Positions 11,648-23,862 of a DNA stretch of 64,000 nt are shown here, piece by piece (position 1 is the first letter of the stretch; each line of letters begins with the position of its first letter). Location of the stretch: positions 1,699,328-1,763,327 of the forward strand of contig BDSI01000002.1 of assembly GCA_003117195.1 (NCBI GenBank), in the 5' to 3' direction. This DNA comes from Eudorina sp. 2006-703-Eu-15 (lineage: Eukaryota > Chlorophyta > Chlorophyceae > Chlamydomonadales > Volvocaceae). The translations under genes were made by a program, and so were the position numbers. The notes beneath the pieces are model-generated. The model was given only the letters and a program-made list of their open reading frames with translations, was not told the DNA's origin and did no database searches.

Positions 11648-12476
11648 AACTGGCTGGGAATGGCGACGGTACCGTACACGGTTTACAGAACATAATGCAT
11701 AGCAGCACGTTGCGTCGCTCGCTCCCGTTGGCCGACACCTCCGACATACTGAAGCGAACCCTAGCGAACGAAGCACGATCGGGTGCTCGATCGTCGGTGG
11801 ACACCGGCACTCGCTTGCTGGGTTATTAAGCTAGTGGGGTCCGAAAAAATGTCGCAGGAGCTCCTGTGGCACCATGACTGCCGGGGGCAGTGTGTTGCAA
11901 CCAAAATATTAGAAATTGTATGCCAAGCGCCTGCAACGGTCCCTGATGACTTCCCAGTTTTGAACCGTGATATGAGGTTAGGGCAGTTAGGGTTTGTAGG
12001 CAACGCTGAATGTAAGAACGCTTCCTAAGCGGAATGCACATGTGGCAGCCGCACGTGGTTATAATTGCCAAAAACAGTTTTAAGATGCCCGGTACCGGGG
12101 CTTATGAAACAAGGAAGCTGTCACAAATGCCGAGCGCTGTGACGCTTGCAACTTGTTGGCCGAGTCTGTGCATATTTTGTCCACATCACCGACATAATCC
12201 AGTAGTAGGGAACATTCCAACTGACTTCGCGGTTGGCCTCGACTTCGCGATCGCAGACCGGTATGGGCTTGCCCGTTCGCAACCTCTTACGGACGCCGTA
12301 CGATTTCGGTGGCGCAAAATAATTGCAGATACAATAATTTGGTTATAATCTGAAGAGATATCGTGCGCGTCCGCAGTTAAAATTGTGATTTGCCCTGTTT
12401 TGCCCTGGTGAGGGAAACTGCATACGGTATACAGCTGTGAATCTCCACATTTTCAGAATATATTCCTGTGTCCAAT
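11648..12476. other. Intergenic, no feature recognised
   Basis: Short frames on both strands, none with a recognisable motif. The last few hundred bases before 12477 presumably hold the promoter and 5' UTR of the PLAC8 gene. No clear TATA box could be picked. Confidence 0.5.
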
Positions 12477-14070
12477 ATGGCATACGCTGCATTACCGAAC
12501 GAGAAGGTTGAGCAGGGCCCGAGTGAGCACGTGGCACTGCTTCAACGCCCCGGACCTGAGCCGCGCATGCAGCTGACCCGTCCCATTCAGGACGGAAAGT
12601 TCACCACGGGGCTGTTCGACTGTTGCGAAGTCCCGGGGGGAGCTCACCTCTGCCGTGAGTGCGCGAACGGCACCGCTCACAGCAGCGCACACTCTGCACA
12701 CTCTGATGATGAATGGCGCATGTATGTGAAGATTCGATTATTTGTTCGGTGAAGGTTGTGCCCCATGCGCCGGTTTGATCTGCCCATCCTGGGCACGTGG
12801 TTGGTCATCGGCGCACCGTAATGCCGGATTTGGCAAATTCATTGCACTCTGCCTTTTTGTCTGTTTGACCCAGAGCAGCGCCAGCGCCACAAGCGTTCGG
12901 GCGCGAGTACCGTATCGTATCTTTCCTCGACGAAGCAAACATCGCCCTGACACCCGCTCGGTCACCGCTTCATTTGGCAATGACTATGCCTCACCTGACT
13001 GTGCCACACCGGACTATCTTGTCCGCGCTTGTCCTCCCCGGGCAGTGTTCACCTCGTTGCTGCACTACTGGCAGTTGGGCCTGAACGTCGAGACGCTCGA
13101 GCCGGTGAGTTGAGGCGAGAAGACAAGTCACGATTCTATCTCCATATGTCGTGTCCGCGCTCGAAGTGCCCTTTCCTGCCCTTCCCTGGGCATCGCGGGG
13201 CAGGGAGCGCACGTGGTGGATCGTGCAAACGGCAGGTTATTACGGCACAGAAGTGCATGCAAACGTGCGCGACGTTTTCGGCGGTTGCCTCTCTTTGGAT
13301 GGGAGGCCATGTCCGTTGCCCTCGTAGATATCCGGTTGGTTTAGCCATACTGCACACCCCACCCCGTGCGCGTGATGACGCTACCGCCGCGCGTCGTGAC
13401 CCTCCCAGGAGCTCGTCATGTGCGGAGGCAACTTCTGGGGCGGCTGCTGCCTGTCGTACTGGCTACTCATTGGCACGAACACCGTTGGGCTGCCGTTCTA
13501 CCTGCCGTACTATCTTCACGTGCATCGCTCCATTGCGAAGAAGTACGGCATCCAGGTGGGTGCTCGTGGTGCGCGCGTTGACGCATGGGGGACGGGCGGG
13601 AGGGCGTCTCGCGTCCTTGGCGGTCGCAAGCGCGCGGTGCTCAACCTCAGGAAGCACGGCGGGGCGGGGGACCCCATGCAGGATGGACGTTAAATGAGGA
13701 GTTCATGCCTGTGCGCGTGTCAGCCTAAACTGTCTGTGTCTCAGGAAAGTCTCCGCGGGGGCTTGCGCTGATGAATCCGGGGTGCACGATACGACACGCC
13801 GCGACGCGACGCAACGCCTCCCTGCTCAAAGCGCCGCGAAATCAAGATCCGACGCAATCGACATGCTGTTCCCGCCATGTCGGCAACACCCCGCAACGCA
13901 ATACCCCGCAACGCAATACCTCGCAGAGCAACGTGTGCCAGGACTGCATGGCGGCTTGGTGCTGCCCCCTGTGCTTGATCTGCCAAGACGCCCGAGAGAT
14001 CATGGTCCGGGAGAACGCCACCATGTCGCCGTTGGGGTTCGCGTGGCCTTCACCGAAGCTGCGCCGCTAA
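12477..14070 (+). CDS. PLAC8-family cysteine-rich membrane protein, 175 aa, four exons
   Basis: Exon model: 12477-12654, 13046-13104, 13409-13555, 13927-14070 (TAA). All introns are GT-AG and phases match. The start is the first ATG in the open frame. The order of motifs is that of PLAC8/DUF614 proteins: FTTGLFDCCEVPGGAHLC (about 43-59), NVETLE, CGGNFWGGCC, a hydrophobic stretch SYWLLIGTNTVGLPFYLPYY, RSIAKKYGI, then CQDCMAAWCCPLCLICQDAR and REI near the C-terminus. The family includes plant FWL/CNR and PCR proteins linked to cell size and metal transport at membranes. The algal function is unknown. Oddity: the usual CPC pair after the first cysteine block is replaced by HYWQLG. Exon 4's acceptor (TCGCAG) lacks a good pyrimidine tract and is the weakest junction. 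Confidence 0.82.
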
Positions 14071-14175
14071 GGAGTGGGAATAACGGGAACCGCCTTCCGA
14101 CCGAAATCCGCCACCCACTGAGCCTTGTGGGCGCGGCGGCTTGCAGTGAGTGGCTGGCGGTAGACATACTGCGGC

Positions 14176-14177
<2 letters not shown>

Positions 14178-14207
<30 letters not shown>
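14178..14207 (+). repeat. (CAG)10 microsatellite in the PLAC8 3' UTR
   Basis: Ten uninterrupted CAG triplets 107 bases past the stop codon, followed by looser CAGCA/GAGCA repeats to about 14240. It lies outside the coding frame. Confidence 0.9.
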
Positions 14208-14209
<2 letters not shown>

Positions 14210-14454
14210 TCGGGAGCAGCACGAGCAGCAGGAGCAACAGGGTGGAGCATCCCGAGGGAGAAGCGGTTGTGGGGCTGTGCGTGAGAAGTGGTGACGAAAG
14301 TTGTGCAGCAAGTGCGCGCGATGGACGGACACATGGACGGATACGGCCTGTCTTAAGCGAAGGGCCTGTGGACTGAGGGAGGAAGCACGCGAGCAGTTGC
14401 GCAGGAGGGCTGGTGACCGAAGCAGGGCCCGGCGGAGTATCACTATTGGCTGGG

Positions 14455-14459
14455 TGTAA
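14455..14459 (+). terminator. Candidate TGTAA polyadenylation signal of the PLAC8 gene
   Basis: TGTAA is the usual poly(A) signal of volvocine algae. This copy is 385 bases after the PLAC8 stop and is the first one downstream on that strand. The other genes in the window have no TGTAA within a few hundred bases of their stops. Confidence 0.5.
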
Positions 14460-17400
14460 GGAAAGGCGAAGGGCCACTTTTGGGAGGTGGTGATAAGGAA
14501 TTCACAATCGGTGTATGTGCGGTGCGTGTGCGGTGCGTACATGTGCGGTGCATGAGCGGTGCATGAGCGGTGCATGAGCGGTGCAAGGGCACGCACGCCC
14601 CAATATTGGCAGATATTGGTATCACCCGAATGGGCGTCAAGTCGAGAAGTAAGCATAATGGCAGTTTTCACGAAAGCAAGATCACACAAGGGTGCCTGGG
14701 TAGTGAAAAAAGTAGTTTGACTTGTCGGTTATTACTGTTGTGTGCATGAAGCGCAATGCTGGGGGGGGTTTCGACGCAGCAGTTGATTCGCATGTGCAAA
14801 AGAGGACCGCAGGGCTGGAGTGGCCCAGGTCATGCCGTACCGCACGCAGGGCTAGTGAAAATATGGTGATGATCAGCAGTGGACGAAGGAGGTGTTGGTA
14901 CATGAGGAAACATGTAACGCAGTTGATAGTACGTATGATGTTGTTTTTGTATTATTCCTGGCCTTGTTTGCCTGCGTATTTGCCGCCGGGGCTGCCGTCA
15001 CGGATGTCAATTGCAGTCCAGACGTGGATGATGTACACAAGTAAGGGTATAGGGGGTACCCCGCCGCTAGCGAGGGCCGGTAGCAATGAAGGCGTGGCAC
15101 TGTTCTGTTGTATAGATTTGATATTAGCGCGGTTTGGGAAGGCACGTGTTTCCGTCCTGTTGGCGTGGGTTTCGGTGATTCGGGGTTGGCAGTGGTGGTG
15201 CAGGTTATGTCGTATGTGTGGCCAGGTGCGGCTCTGCAAGCACATATTTGTGCAGGATTAGGGCATTCTCTTTGCGCTTCAGGCCTGGCGCTGATGCGCT
15301 TTAATATTGCCATGGTCAGGTCAGTGCCACGCTGCGCGGATGAACTGCCAGCATGTCGCTGTTAGTTGGGATGTGGCTGCGCGAAGGTCGTGGTGCAACG
15401 TGCAAGGCGATGAGCGTTGTTGGTTGCCACAACGTTGCGGACGTCCTCCGCCATTGTTTAACAGATTATCAACCCGATCTCCGCTCCGTCATAGTTGCGG
15501 GGACGTCTTCGGGGGAATCGTTGTCGAAATGTCGGTTGTATGTGGTGCAGAGTGATGTGAAGAGGTGTAGTGCATGCACCGGATGTATCCGCTCTTGTCT
15601 GAAGATGTGCACGCATCCATGCCAACATGGGTCTCAGCATGGGTCAAAAGGTGCGGTGAAAACGAAACATGGTGACATGAGCTTCCGTCGTTGCGTCGTG
15701 AAAGTCGAAGGTGAAAGTTCGTGAAAGTCGAAGGTGAACATCGAAGCCGGTTTAAGTAGGTTCAACTAACCTGTGGCGGTGATATTTGCACATGTGGGGC
15801 CTGCTTGTGTACACCGTTGATCCCTTTTGGGGTCCGATGCAACGGTCATTCACGTGGCGACGCCCCAGTTTTGCACCGATCATAACGCTGTCGTTAAGCA
15901 CGAAACCGATTCGTCGTCACGCGAGGATCCGGCACAACGTATTATACCTGCGCTTGCTGGAGAATGGCAAAGAGAGCTGAGCCGCGAGAGGTACAGGAGC
16001 GCAACCTGATGGGTGGAACGAAGGAACTGCGGCCCACCCGGCAGGCTTCAACAGCTTCAAGCGGCTTCTTCCTCGCGCTCTACTCCGGTTACACACACAC
16101 ACACACACAGTGGTTCCTTTCCTAAACACACAATGTACTGCCGCACTGCGGTACCTTGTTGCCGCAGAGTCGTTAGGGAAAGTACCCAACCAGGCGGTGT
16201 GGCACGTCAACGGGTGGCACGCCCTGTATGCTGCGATGTCTGAGATGGCACGCACGGCCACGCGACACACGAAGTGGCACGTGCCCCCGCGACGCAGTGG
16301 CCGTGGTCGGTCACAATGAAAACACACACGGGCGCTTCTCATTCAACACACACGAGCGCGCGAGGACGAAAGCACCAACACACGGCCCAAACGCGCCTGT
16401 CGGAACCGTTCTGCTTTCACCAGAAGACCCAGGGTCCGGGGAAAGCACCGGCTATCCCACCGCAATGCCACCGAGCGCACCTTATTGGGACCCCTCCAGG
16501 CCCTCCCTCATTTACTCGACTACTGACGATTCCTCACGCATAAACCCAGGGCCTGTCTGCAGGGCCTCAACCAAACTGCAAAACTCCACCACCAAGAGCA
16601 ACACCTTTTATACCCGGCTCCCTGGTATACCAGTGGACCGCACAAGCCGGTTCTGGACGTTGCTGCTGGACCGTCCAACACGCGAACAACTCTTGGCCAA
16701 GCTGGTAAGTGCGGCACATTACTGATCGGTTATTCAGTTCCAGCAGCACAGGGCGAGATAACGTACGACACTGCCACGGCAGGCTCCCCTGGAGCAAACG
16801 ACGCACAAGGTCATTCATGGCGCCCGATTGTACGGATACCGATGTCCGGTGGGCTTCACCCTCTAAGTCTCTAGACCGATACTCCGTACGTACTACAATC
16901 ATACCCGCGCCGAGCCTGGATCGCACCGAGCACCGAACAGCGGCTTCGGCGTGGCGCGTGAATAAAACCAGCACACTGAATAACACGAGGGCACACCAAC
17001 AAACAACGATAGCATCGGTAAGCCAGCTGCGCGGCCGATTGGCGCGGTGTACGGCAATGTACGGCAATGTCTGGGCAAAGACTCTCGCCTCGACCCCACC
17101 GCCCAACATCAAGCTCTTCCGATACCACACGGGCGCGTTTCACAGCCTGTGTCGGCAGCCAACGAGTGACCAACTGTGTGTGAACTCCGCAGACAGACAG
17201 GCTGTGGTGCCATCAAGCACAGGCTGTGGTGCCATCAAGCACAGGCTGTGGTGCCATCAAGCCACGGACAGAACCCGCTCGGGCACAGCATTCATTCCAC
17301 CAAAGGATGTTCATATACCTGCACTTATCCCCCCGTAGCTATATGGCTATGGATACACCGAAAGCCGCAGGCATACTCCAAGCGCCTGCCGGCCACTTGC

Positions 17401-20400
17401 TAGGCCCCCGCCGGCCCTCCAGACGCCCCCTCAGCGGAGGTCTGTGGGGTTAAAAAGAAAATGAAAACCAATGGGACCTGTGGGGTGAGCCCACCGAGAC
17501 AAAAGCACTCAACGCGTCCGGCCGATGTTGGCCGTGTGGTGTTGCGTCCGCCCGACGCCATCCGTATCTACGTAACCCTGACCTATCATCGTATCACTGC
17601 GATCCGTTCAAGGGCCCAAACCAGAGCAGAAGGGCCCAAACCAGAGCACGCCTCCCGGGCAGCAGACACGCGCGCCCGGCCAAATCCCTCTCGACCATTC
17701 GACTATTCCCGTACCCACCAGCGTGCCTTGCTTCGCGAACTTCCGTTCTGAGCATTTGCTCCCGAGCACCAGCGCCAGCCCCAACATGAGGGAGGTCGCC
17801 ACGGAAAGCCACGGAAAGCCTTGCCCTTCTAACTGGAGCCCTCGTCCTTGTGCATGCATCTATCGCCGTACACATGCAACCGTACGACACGCGCTCACCG
17901 TACACATGCAGCTGTACGACACGCGCCCGCGCCCGCACCACATGCGACGCACGGGTCGCCCGGCAGCATCCGCCGTGATGGATGCTGTGCCGGCCCTGCA
18001 TGCCTTGTGAGTAACGTCCTTTCGATTCCTGCGAAGGAAAATGCGTTGTGTCGATTTCGCTTCACAGAGCGTTGTCCTGTTGGCAAGGTGGCCGCTCCGA
18101 AGGTCAGCTGCTGCTGCTGCAGGATGCTCTGCCGCACACCCCCCGGCGAGCGAGCTTAAACCACGCACAGCAGTCGTACGTGTCACTAAGCAACGCTCCT
18201 GGCTGAAACCCCAGAACCACCCCTCCCCCACTCCTTGCAACAGCAAACAGAGATATCGCGCGCGCGGCATCGATCGGGCTACCGTATCCTCGACCATATG
18301 GCAACACCCTACCGTAACAGGCTCGCTTTACCCAACGAGAAAAACGGCCCCACAACCTACCGAGCCCTCCATGGCGCCCTCCAGCGCCGCCCCCATGTCG
18401 CCCCATGCTTGCCATGCATACCCCACGGCCCGCCGGTGCAACTCGATGCCCACCCCGGCCACAGACAGCACACGAGCCACGACCATCCGGCGAACTGAAT
18501 TCCCACCCGCACCGCACCGCTGCCACCACCACTACCCACGCCACCACCAACCGTTCTGGGGATCCCCCAAGCAGAGCAGACCTGGCTGGCACGGCACCGT
18601 TCCGGGCAATTCGACCGTTGCGACGGGAAGAGGCCCCCAAGCCCCGTCTGACGGCGTGCGGCGTGGGGGGACCCAAGTCGAGGGCCGTCGTCGCCGTAGC
18701 CGTCGGCAACATCTCAGGATCCTCAGCGAGCCGCCGATTGGCGTGATTCGCGTGCTGCCCGCCCGCCAGGTGGCCATCCCAGTCGAGGGCCTTGCCCCCC
18801 TCCGAACGCCAGCCAGGCAGGCAGTGGTGTACCACGATCACTAGCAACGGGATCATGTGAACTCGACACGGTCATAATTAGGAGCTGATGATCACTAAGA
18901 CGCCCCGGCGCAACCCCGATTCGCGCTCACCGCACCTGCCCACTTGAGCACTTGAGAAGCGTTCGCGCGCGTGTGCCAAACACAGAGACAAAGACAAAGC
19001 GAGCCGCGCAAAAGTGCAGTACAGGAGAGCATCGCCTGTCGCCATGTTGGCAAGGAGACAGACCATTGGCATGCCTGTGCAGTCAAACCCCAATGGAAGG
19101 GCCGTGGACTGGCAACGGCCCCCGCCGCCGCGTCCCCTCTTTGCCACCCACGCCCACGAAATAACAGCAGGGCTACCACCCCTGGACACATACCACCCCT
19201 GGACGCATACCACTCCTGGACACATCAATTCCGGTAGTTTGGACGAATTCAGCTCAAGGCGATTCACAGCCTACACACCTTCCCAACTCCAAATCGTGGG
19301 GGAAGGGATATTCCGGCCGGGGCGGCCCGTGTTAAAACTGGAAAGAGTACGGCGGCTGCCGTACAATATCCCCTGCGTCCCCCTCCAGTGAACCTCCCTC
19401 TCTCCCACAAATCGACACCGCTCGTTCGGTTGGCGAGGCCATGCCGGCCTCCCTCCCCTAATTTGTTCTCCCTGCCATGGCTCCGTCGCCATTCTCCCTC
19501 TCCCCCCTCTCATCTCCGCCCTCTTCCCCTCCGCCACACTGGTGGTGTCCGTCACTCCCTCGCCGCAAAACCGATGTGCCTCGCTCGGTGCGCGGCTCTC
19601 GTGCCCTTCCCCCCACAAACACGCATGCCAACACCACACATGGACTGACCGCGGCACTGACCCCGCCCATCCCATCCCTCAGGGCGTTCTTCCTGCCAAG
19701 CAACACGTCAGCGCCGCGCCGCCACCCAACAGCCGCGCGCGCCGCCGCATTCGCCGGGGTGGATCGGCCCGCGCACAATGGCATGCGGGGGCCCGGCACC
19801 CCAAGCGCCAGCGGCGGCGGGCCGGGGCTGTTACCGCCCGCGCGTTTCCCCCGCCGCGCCTCTCACAGCATCCAGTCCGTGAGGCTTCATGGCGATGTCC
19901 GCCACCGGCGTGTGGCGCCACCGCCGTGTGGCGCCACCGCCCTCTTATCAACAGCAACCCATACCACTACCTACCTGCATCCCACACACACACACACTCT
20001 CCTGCCTTGCCACCGACGAACACACACGCACTCTGGCTGGGTGGCCTGTTTGCTGGGTAGCCCAGATCGACGGGTGTCTCGCCAACAACCTGCACGGGCG
20101 CCGCCGACATGCCGTGGTAGCCACCGGGCCTTCCGGACCCAGGCAGCAAACCAAACCAGCCTCGCGCCAGGCTGGAGGGCAACACGCCACACCCGCGCGC
20201 GCCCGCGGTCGCCCGCGCACATCGTGGGGACGGTTGGGATCCGCCGCTCTCAGCGACAGCTGGGGACACGAGAACGCCCGGACCCCAGCGGCGGAGTGCA
20301 ACCCCAGTTGGGGCCCCCACGGAATGGCCCCGCGGCCACGCAACTGGTGGCCCAGGCAGGGCCATCGTACCGCGGTCGTCGTTTGGGTTCCATCGTGCCG

Positions 20401-21299
20401 CAGTCGCCGACAGGGCCAACCTGCTGGCCCCCTTCCGCGCAGCATTCATGACGGGGCATAACGAGACGAAAAACACCGACACAGAGCGGGATGCCCAGTC
20501 GGGCCCACTCCTTTTATTTGATGTGCAACCCGCAGAGCAAAGCGCGTGAGGGGTCCCCCTGCGCAACGGTATATGCTGTGCCCCGCCGCCACCACGGCAG
20601 ACAACCGCAGCGCGTGTGAAGGTCGTTCGCAGAGGGCCCCCACCCACCCTACGGCGCTCCTGCCCCCGCGCTCCGTCCCGTAGCCGCCTCTCTGCCCCTG
20701 CCGCCGCGCATGCACAATGCCTGGATGTGGATGTGGATGCGTCTCGGCGCGTTGTGCCCGCCATGCGTTGCCGCCGTGCGGGGCGTTGGCCGAGCTCCAG
20801 CTTGCCTTTCAGATCGTTCTGCTGCTCCATCCGTAACGCGCGCATGACATGATCGTTGATTGCTGATTCTTCCAAAGCGCCCATCCGACCGGCACACTGG
20901 GCGGCCCATCGCCTCACACTGGCGCGCCCCGCCCCATTCGCTGGGACCGGAGGCCCCGGCGCGCCGGCTCGGGCCAAAGCCCCGGTCGGCCGGTCGCCTC
21001 CGTGACGCATCTGCCGCAGCGCAACACAAAATCCGCCTCATATAAATCAGGACAGCGAAACCGCAAAACAGCTCCAAACCGATAGCCGCCGATGTCGCGG
21101 TGGACGAAGACGGCGAAGCGCTGACCCTGCCTCCTTGCCGTCATGGCCGCCGTCAAGTAGCATCCAGCCCGGGGACATGGTGTGCTTCGCCTTCCACAGC
21201 CACAAGCGCCATGAGCCCATGACAGCTTCAAACGCAGCCCCCCCGCCCCGAGGCGCTCGGCCGCGGGCCGCCGCAGGCGGGCCCCGCGCAGCTGTTGGC
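14460..21299. other. 6.8 kb without a supportable gene
   Basis: Many open frames occur on both strands, but none has a recognisable domain, and most are proline/histidine/arginine-rich frames expected from GC-rich DNA. Minor structures: a GCGGTGCATGA minisatellite at about 14515-14585, a GTGAAAGTCGAAGGTGAA duplication near 15700, a CA run at 16091-16109, three 22-bp copies at 17197-17262, a CTGGACACATACCACCC repeat at about 19183-19230, a duplicated GTGTGGCGCCACCGCC at 19909-19944, and a CA run at 19983-19997. One plus-strand open stretch ending at 16704 is followed by a good GTAAGT donor and could be an exon of an unknown gene. The 3' end presumably includes the 3' UTR of the minus-strand kinase. 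Confidence 0.45.
17197..17262. repeat. Three tandem 22-bp copies
   Basis: ACAGGCTGTGGTGCCATCAA followed by GC is repeated three times without change. The region has no assigned gene. Confidence 0.85.
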
Positions 21300-23822
21300 T
21301 CACACCCACAGAGAGTCCAGCCACGTGACCACCTGGTCAAAGGTGGGCCGCTTGGCGGGCTGCACGTGACAGCACATGTCGTACAGCGGCTCCAGCGCGC
21401 CGCACCTGCCGTTGGGCCACTCCGGCCGCGTCTTGAGGCAGCCCACACTGAATATCACTTGGGCTGGTGTGTGGAGGGGTGGCGGCGGGAGGGGCGGCGG
21501 GAGGGGGGGCGGTCCAGCGGCAGGAGGCAGGGGAGGGCCGCAGGCAAAAGGACAGAGAGCGGGCAGGCACTCGCTGAGCGGCGCGAGGAGGTGTGTTCAC
21601 AGAGGAAGGAAACGGCCATGTGCGTGTTCATGTAGGTGACAGGGGAGGTGTCTGCGTGAGGTACGGTGTGCGGATGACCGGGGGCAACGCCCCGTCCGGG
21701 ATTCGGACAACCTATAATGTGATATTATATATAAACATGATATATCACGGTAATTGGTGAGACACAGTGAATGAAAGCTTATTCGCCACATATACATGCA
21801 CACACACATACGCACTTTAGTCTTTGGGTTGGGTCGGGCGCGGCTCTTCTCTAAACACACACACGCATTGTGTGTGGCGTTTGGCGGGCCTCTCATTAAA
21901 CACACGCACTGTCTGAACGACATCCGCTCAACCAAACTCCGACAGCCAACAGACTTGTGTCCACCTGCGCAACTCGTCATTCGCCCCCAGCCTTGCCATG
22001 ATGTATTCTCCTAATGCTTCATGGGTTTGGGCGGCGGGGCCGCCGGCCTGGAAAGCATACGGGCATTTCCCCGGCTCAGCTACGCCCCTTCTGCATGCCG
22101 CGCACTCCTGCCCCTGCCTACGGACACACGCACGCACTGAGGCGCATCCCATCCCCACACGCACACACCAACCCGCCCTGACGCCGCCGCGCCCCCTTCC
22201 CCCCCAACTTAACCCCTCCCCCCCACGGATCCGACCCGGTCGAACCCGGACCCACCAAAGGTGAGGTCCGCGAAGGGCCTCACTCCGGACACCAGCTGCT
22301 GCATGCAGATCCCGAAGCTGTACACGTCGGCCGCCTGCTCCGCGCAGCCCTCCTCGTCCACCAGGCGCTCCGGGGCGCTGTAGGCCACGGTGCCGCACGT
22401 CTCCGCGCCGCCGCCGCTGCCCAGCTGGCCCGACAGGCCCGACAAGCCGAAGTCCGCCACCTGCGGGCCCGAGGGAAGCGCAGGCCAAGGGGAGGGTGGG
22501 GAGGGTTCGCAGGCCCGAGGTGGGTCGCAGGCCCGAGGGGGGTTCGCAGGCTTTGTACGGATCAGGGGGTGACTGCGTATGCGCGTCCACGTGTGCTCAG
22601 GAAACGAAGCGCGCCAATTGTGAGGTACGGCGTGTGTCAAATACGGAGTGTCGTACATCGGGTCAGCGGCTACCGAACCTAGCCTATCAGTCGGCGGCTA
22701 CCCAGCCGGGACGTAACGTACCTTGGCCACCAGCCGGCCGGTGTGGATGTCCCGCTGGAGCAGCACGTTGGCGGGCTGCGAGGGCGGTCGCACGGAGCAG
22801 TGGGAGGCCCCGGACCGGGGCGGCAGGGACAGAGGGGGCCAAGGGACAGACACGGCACACCCGTAAGCGGCTACTGCGTACGGTTGTGCAGTTGTGCAGT
22901 GCTCGGCAGGATGGGTTCATGAAGGCTTCAGGGTTTTGGAGTTTTAGGGGTTTATGCGCGCCGGCGGGACGTCGTCGCCTGGGCGGTGCCTGCCGCCTGA
23001 GGCGGGGTCCGCGTTCCCGTCCGGAGCGTTTCGGAGGCGCCACGGAGGGTCGGTGAGGGTCAGCTCGCGCACCTTGAGATCCCCGTGTACGAGGCCGTGG
23101 GCGTGCAGGTACGACATGCCGCGCGCCACCTGTCGCAGGAGATCCACGGCGGCGGCCAGGTCGCAGGGCGCCATCGCACTGGAGAAGGAGTCCAGGTTGC
23201 CCTGCGGTTTCCGATTTGAAGTGTCGTACACAACATCATATGCGACCGCGGGGTGACGGTTGTTCAGGGTAAGGCCAGGTCAGCAGGCGGCAGGCCGGAA
23301 CGTACAGGGGCCGGCAGGCGAACCGAACCGAGCAGGCCGGACGTGCGTGCGCGGGGTTCATTATCAACGTATGCGACATGTGGCGACGGTGCGTGCTTTG
23401 AAGGAACAGGTGGTGGAGGGCAGCAGGGTCTCGAGGACGGCGTCGGGGCGGCGACCCTGCTCGCGACCCGGCGGGCAGCCCCGCGACACATATCGAGCTG
23501 GCAATGCCCCCCGCTAACCCGCGTGGTCAGCCTTGGAGCTGGCCAGTTGTATGGGGGAAGGCGAGTTGTGAGGGAGCCGGCTTGTCCCGTCAACATCCGT
23601 ACAACCCCAGCCCGACAACAGACACGGCATACGACACACGGTGAAAGCCACCCCGACGCAATCAAATTCTTACCGCGTCCGCAAATTCCATCACCACCGC
23701 CGTCACGAAGTGCGCCTCCGCAGTTGGCTGACCCGTGGGTCCGATCACCCCCAGCGTGCGCAGCACGTCGAGCATTCGTTCCGCCGCGCTGCTCAGAGGC
23801 ACACGCGGCGCCACGCGCAGCC

Positions 23823-23862
<40 letters not shown>

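Noticed and set aside
16567..17130. Minus-strand frame with a hydrophobic segment (AIVVCWCALVLFSVLVLF)
   Set aside because: Only one hydrophobic stretch, no recognisable family, and the opposite strand has an equally open frame. Not enough for a gene call.
19477..21010. Overlapping open frames of 324 and 347 codons on opposite strands
   Set aside because: Low-complexity Pro/Arg/Ala composition, no motif, no convincing splice context. Typical of GC-rich non-coding DNA.
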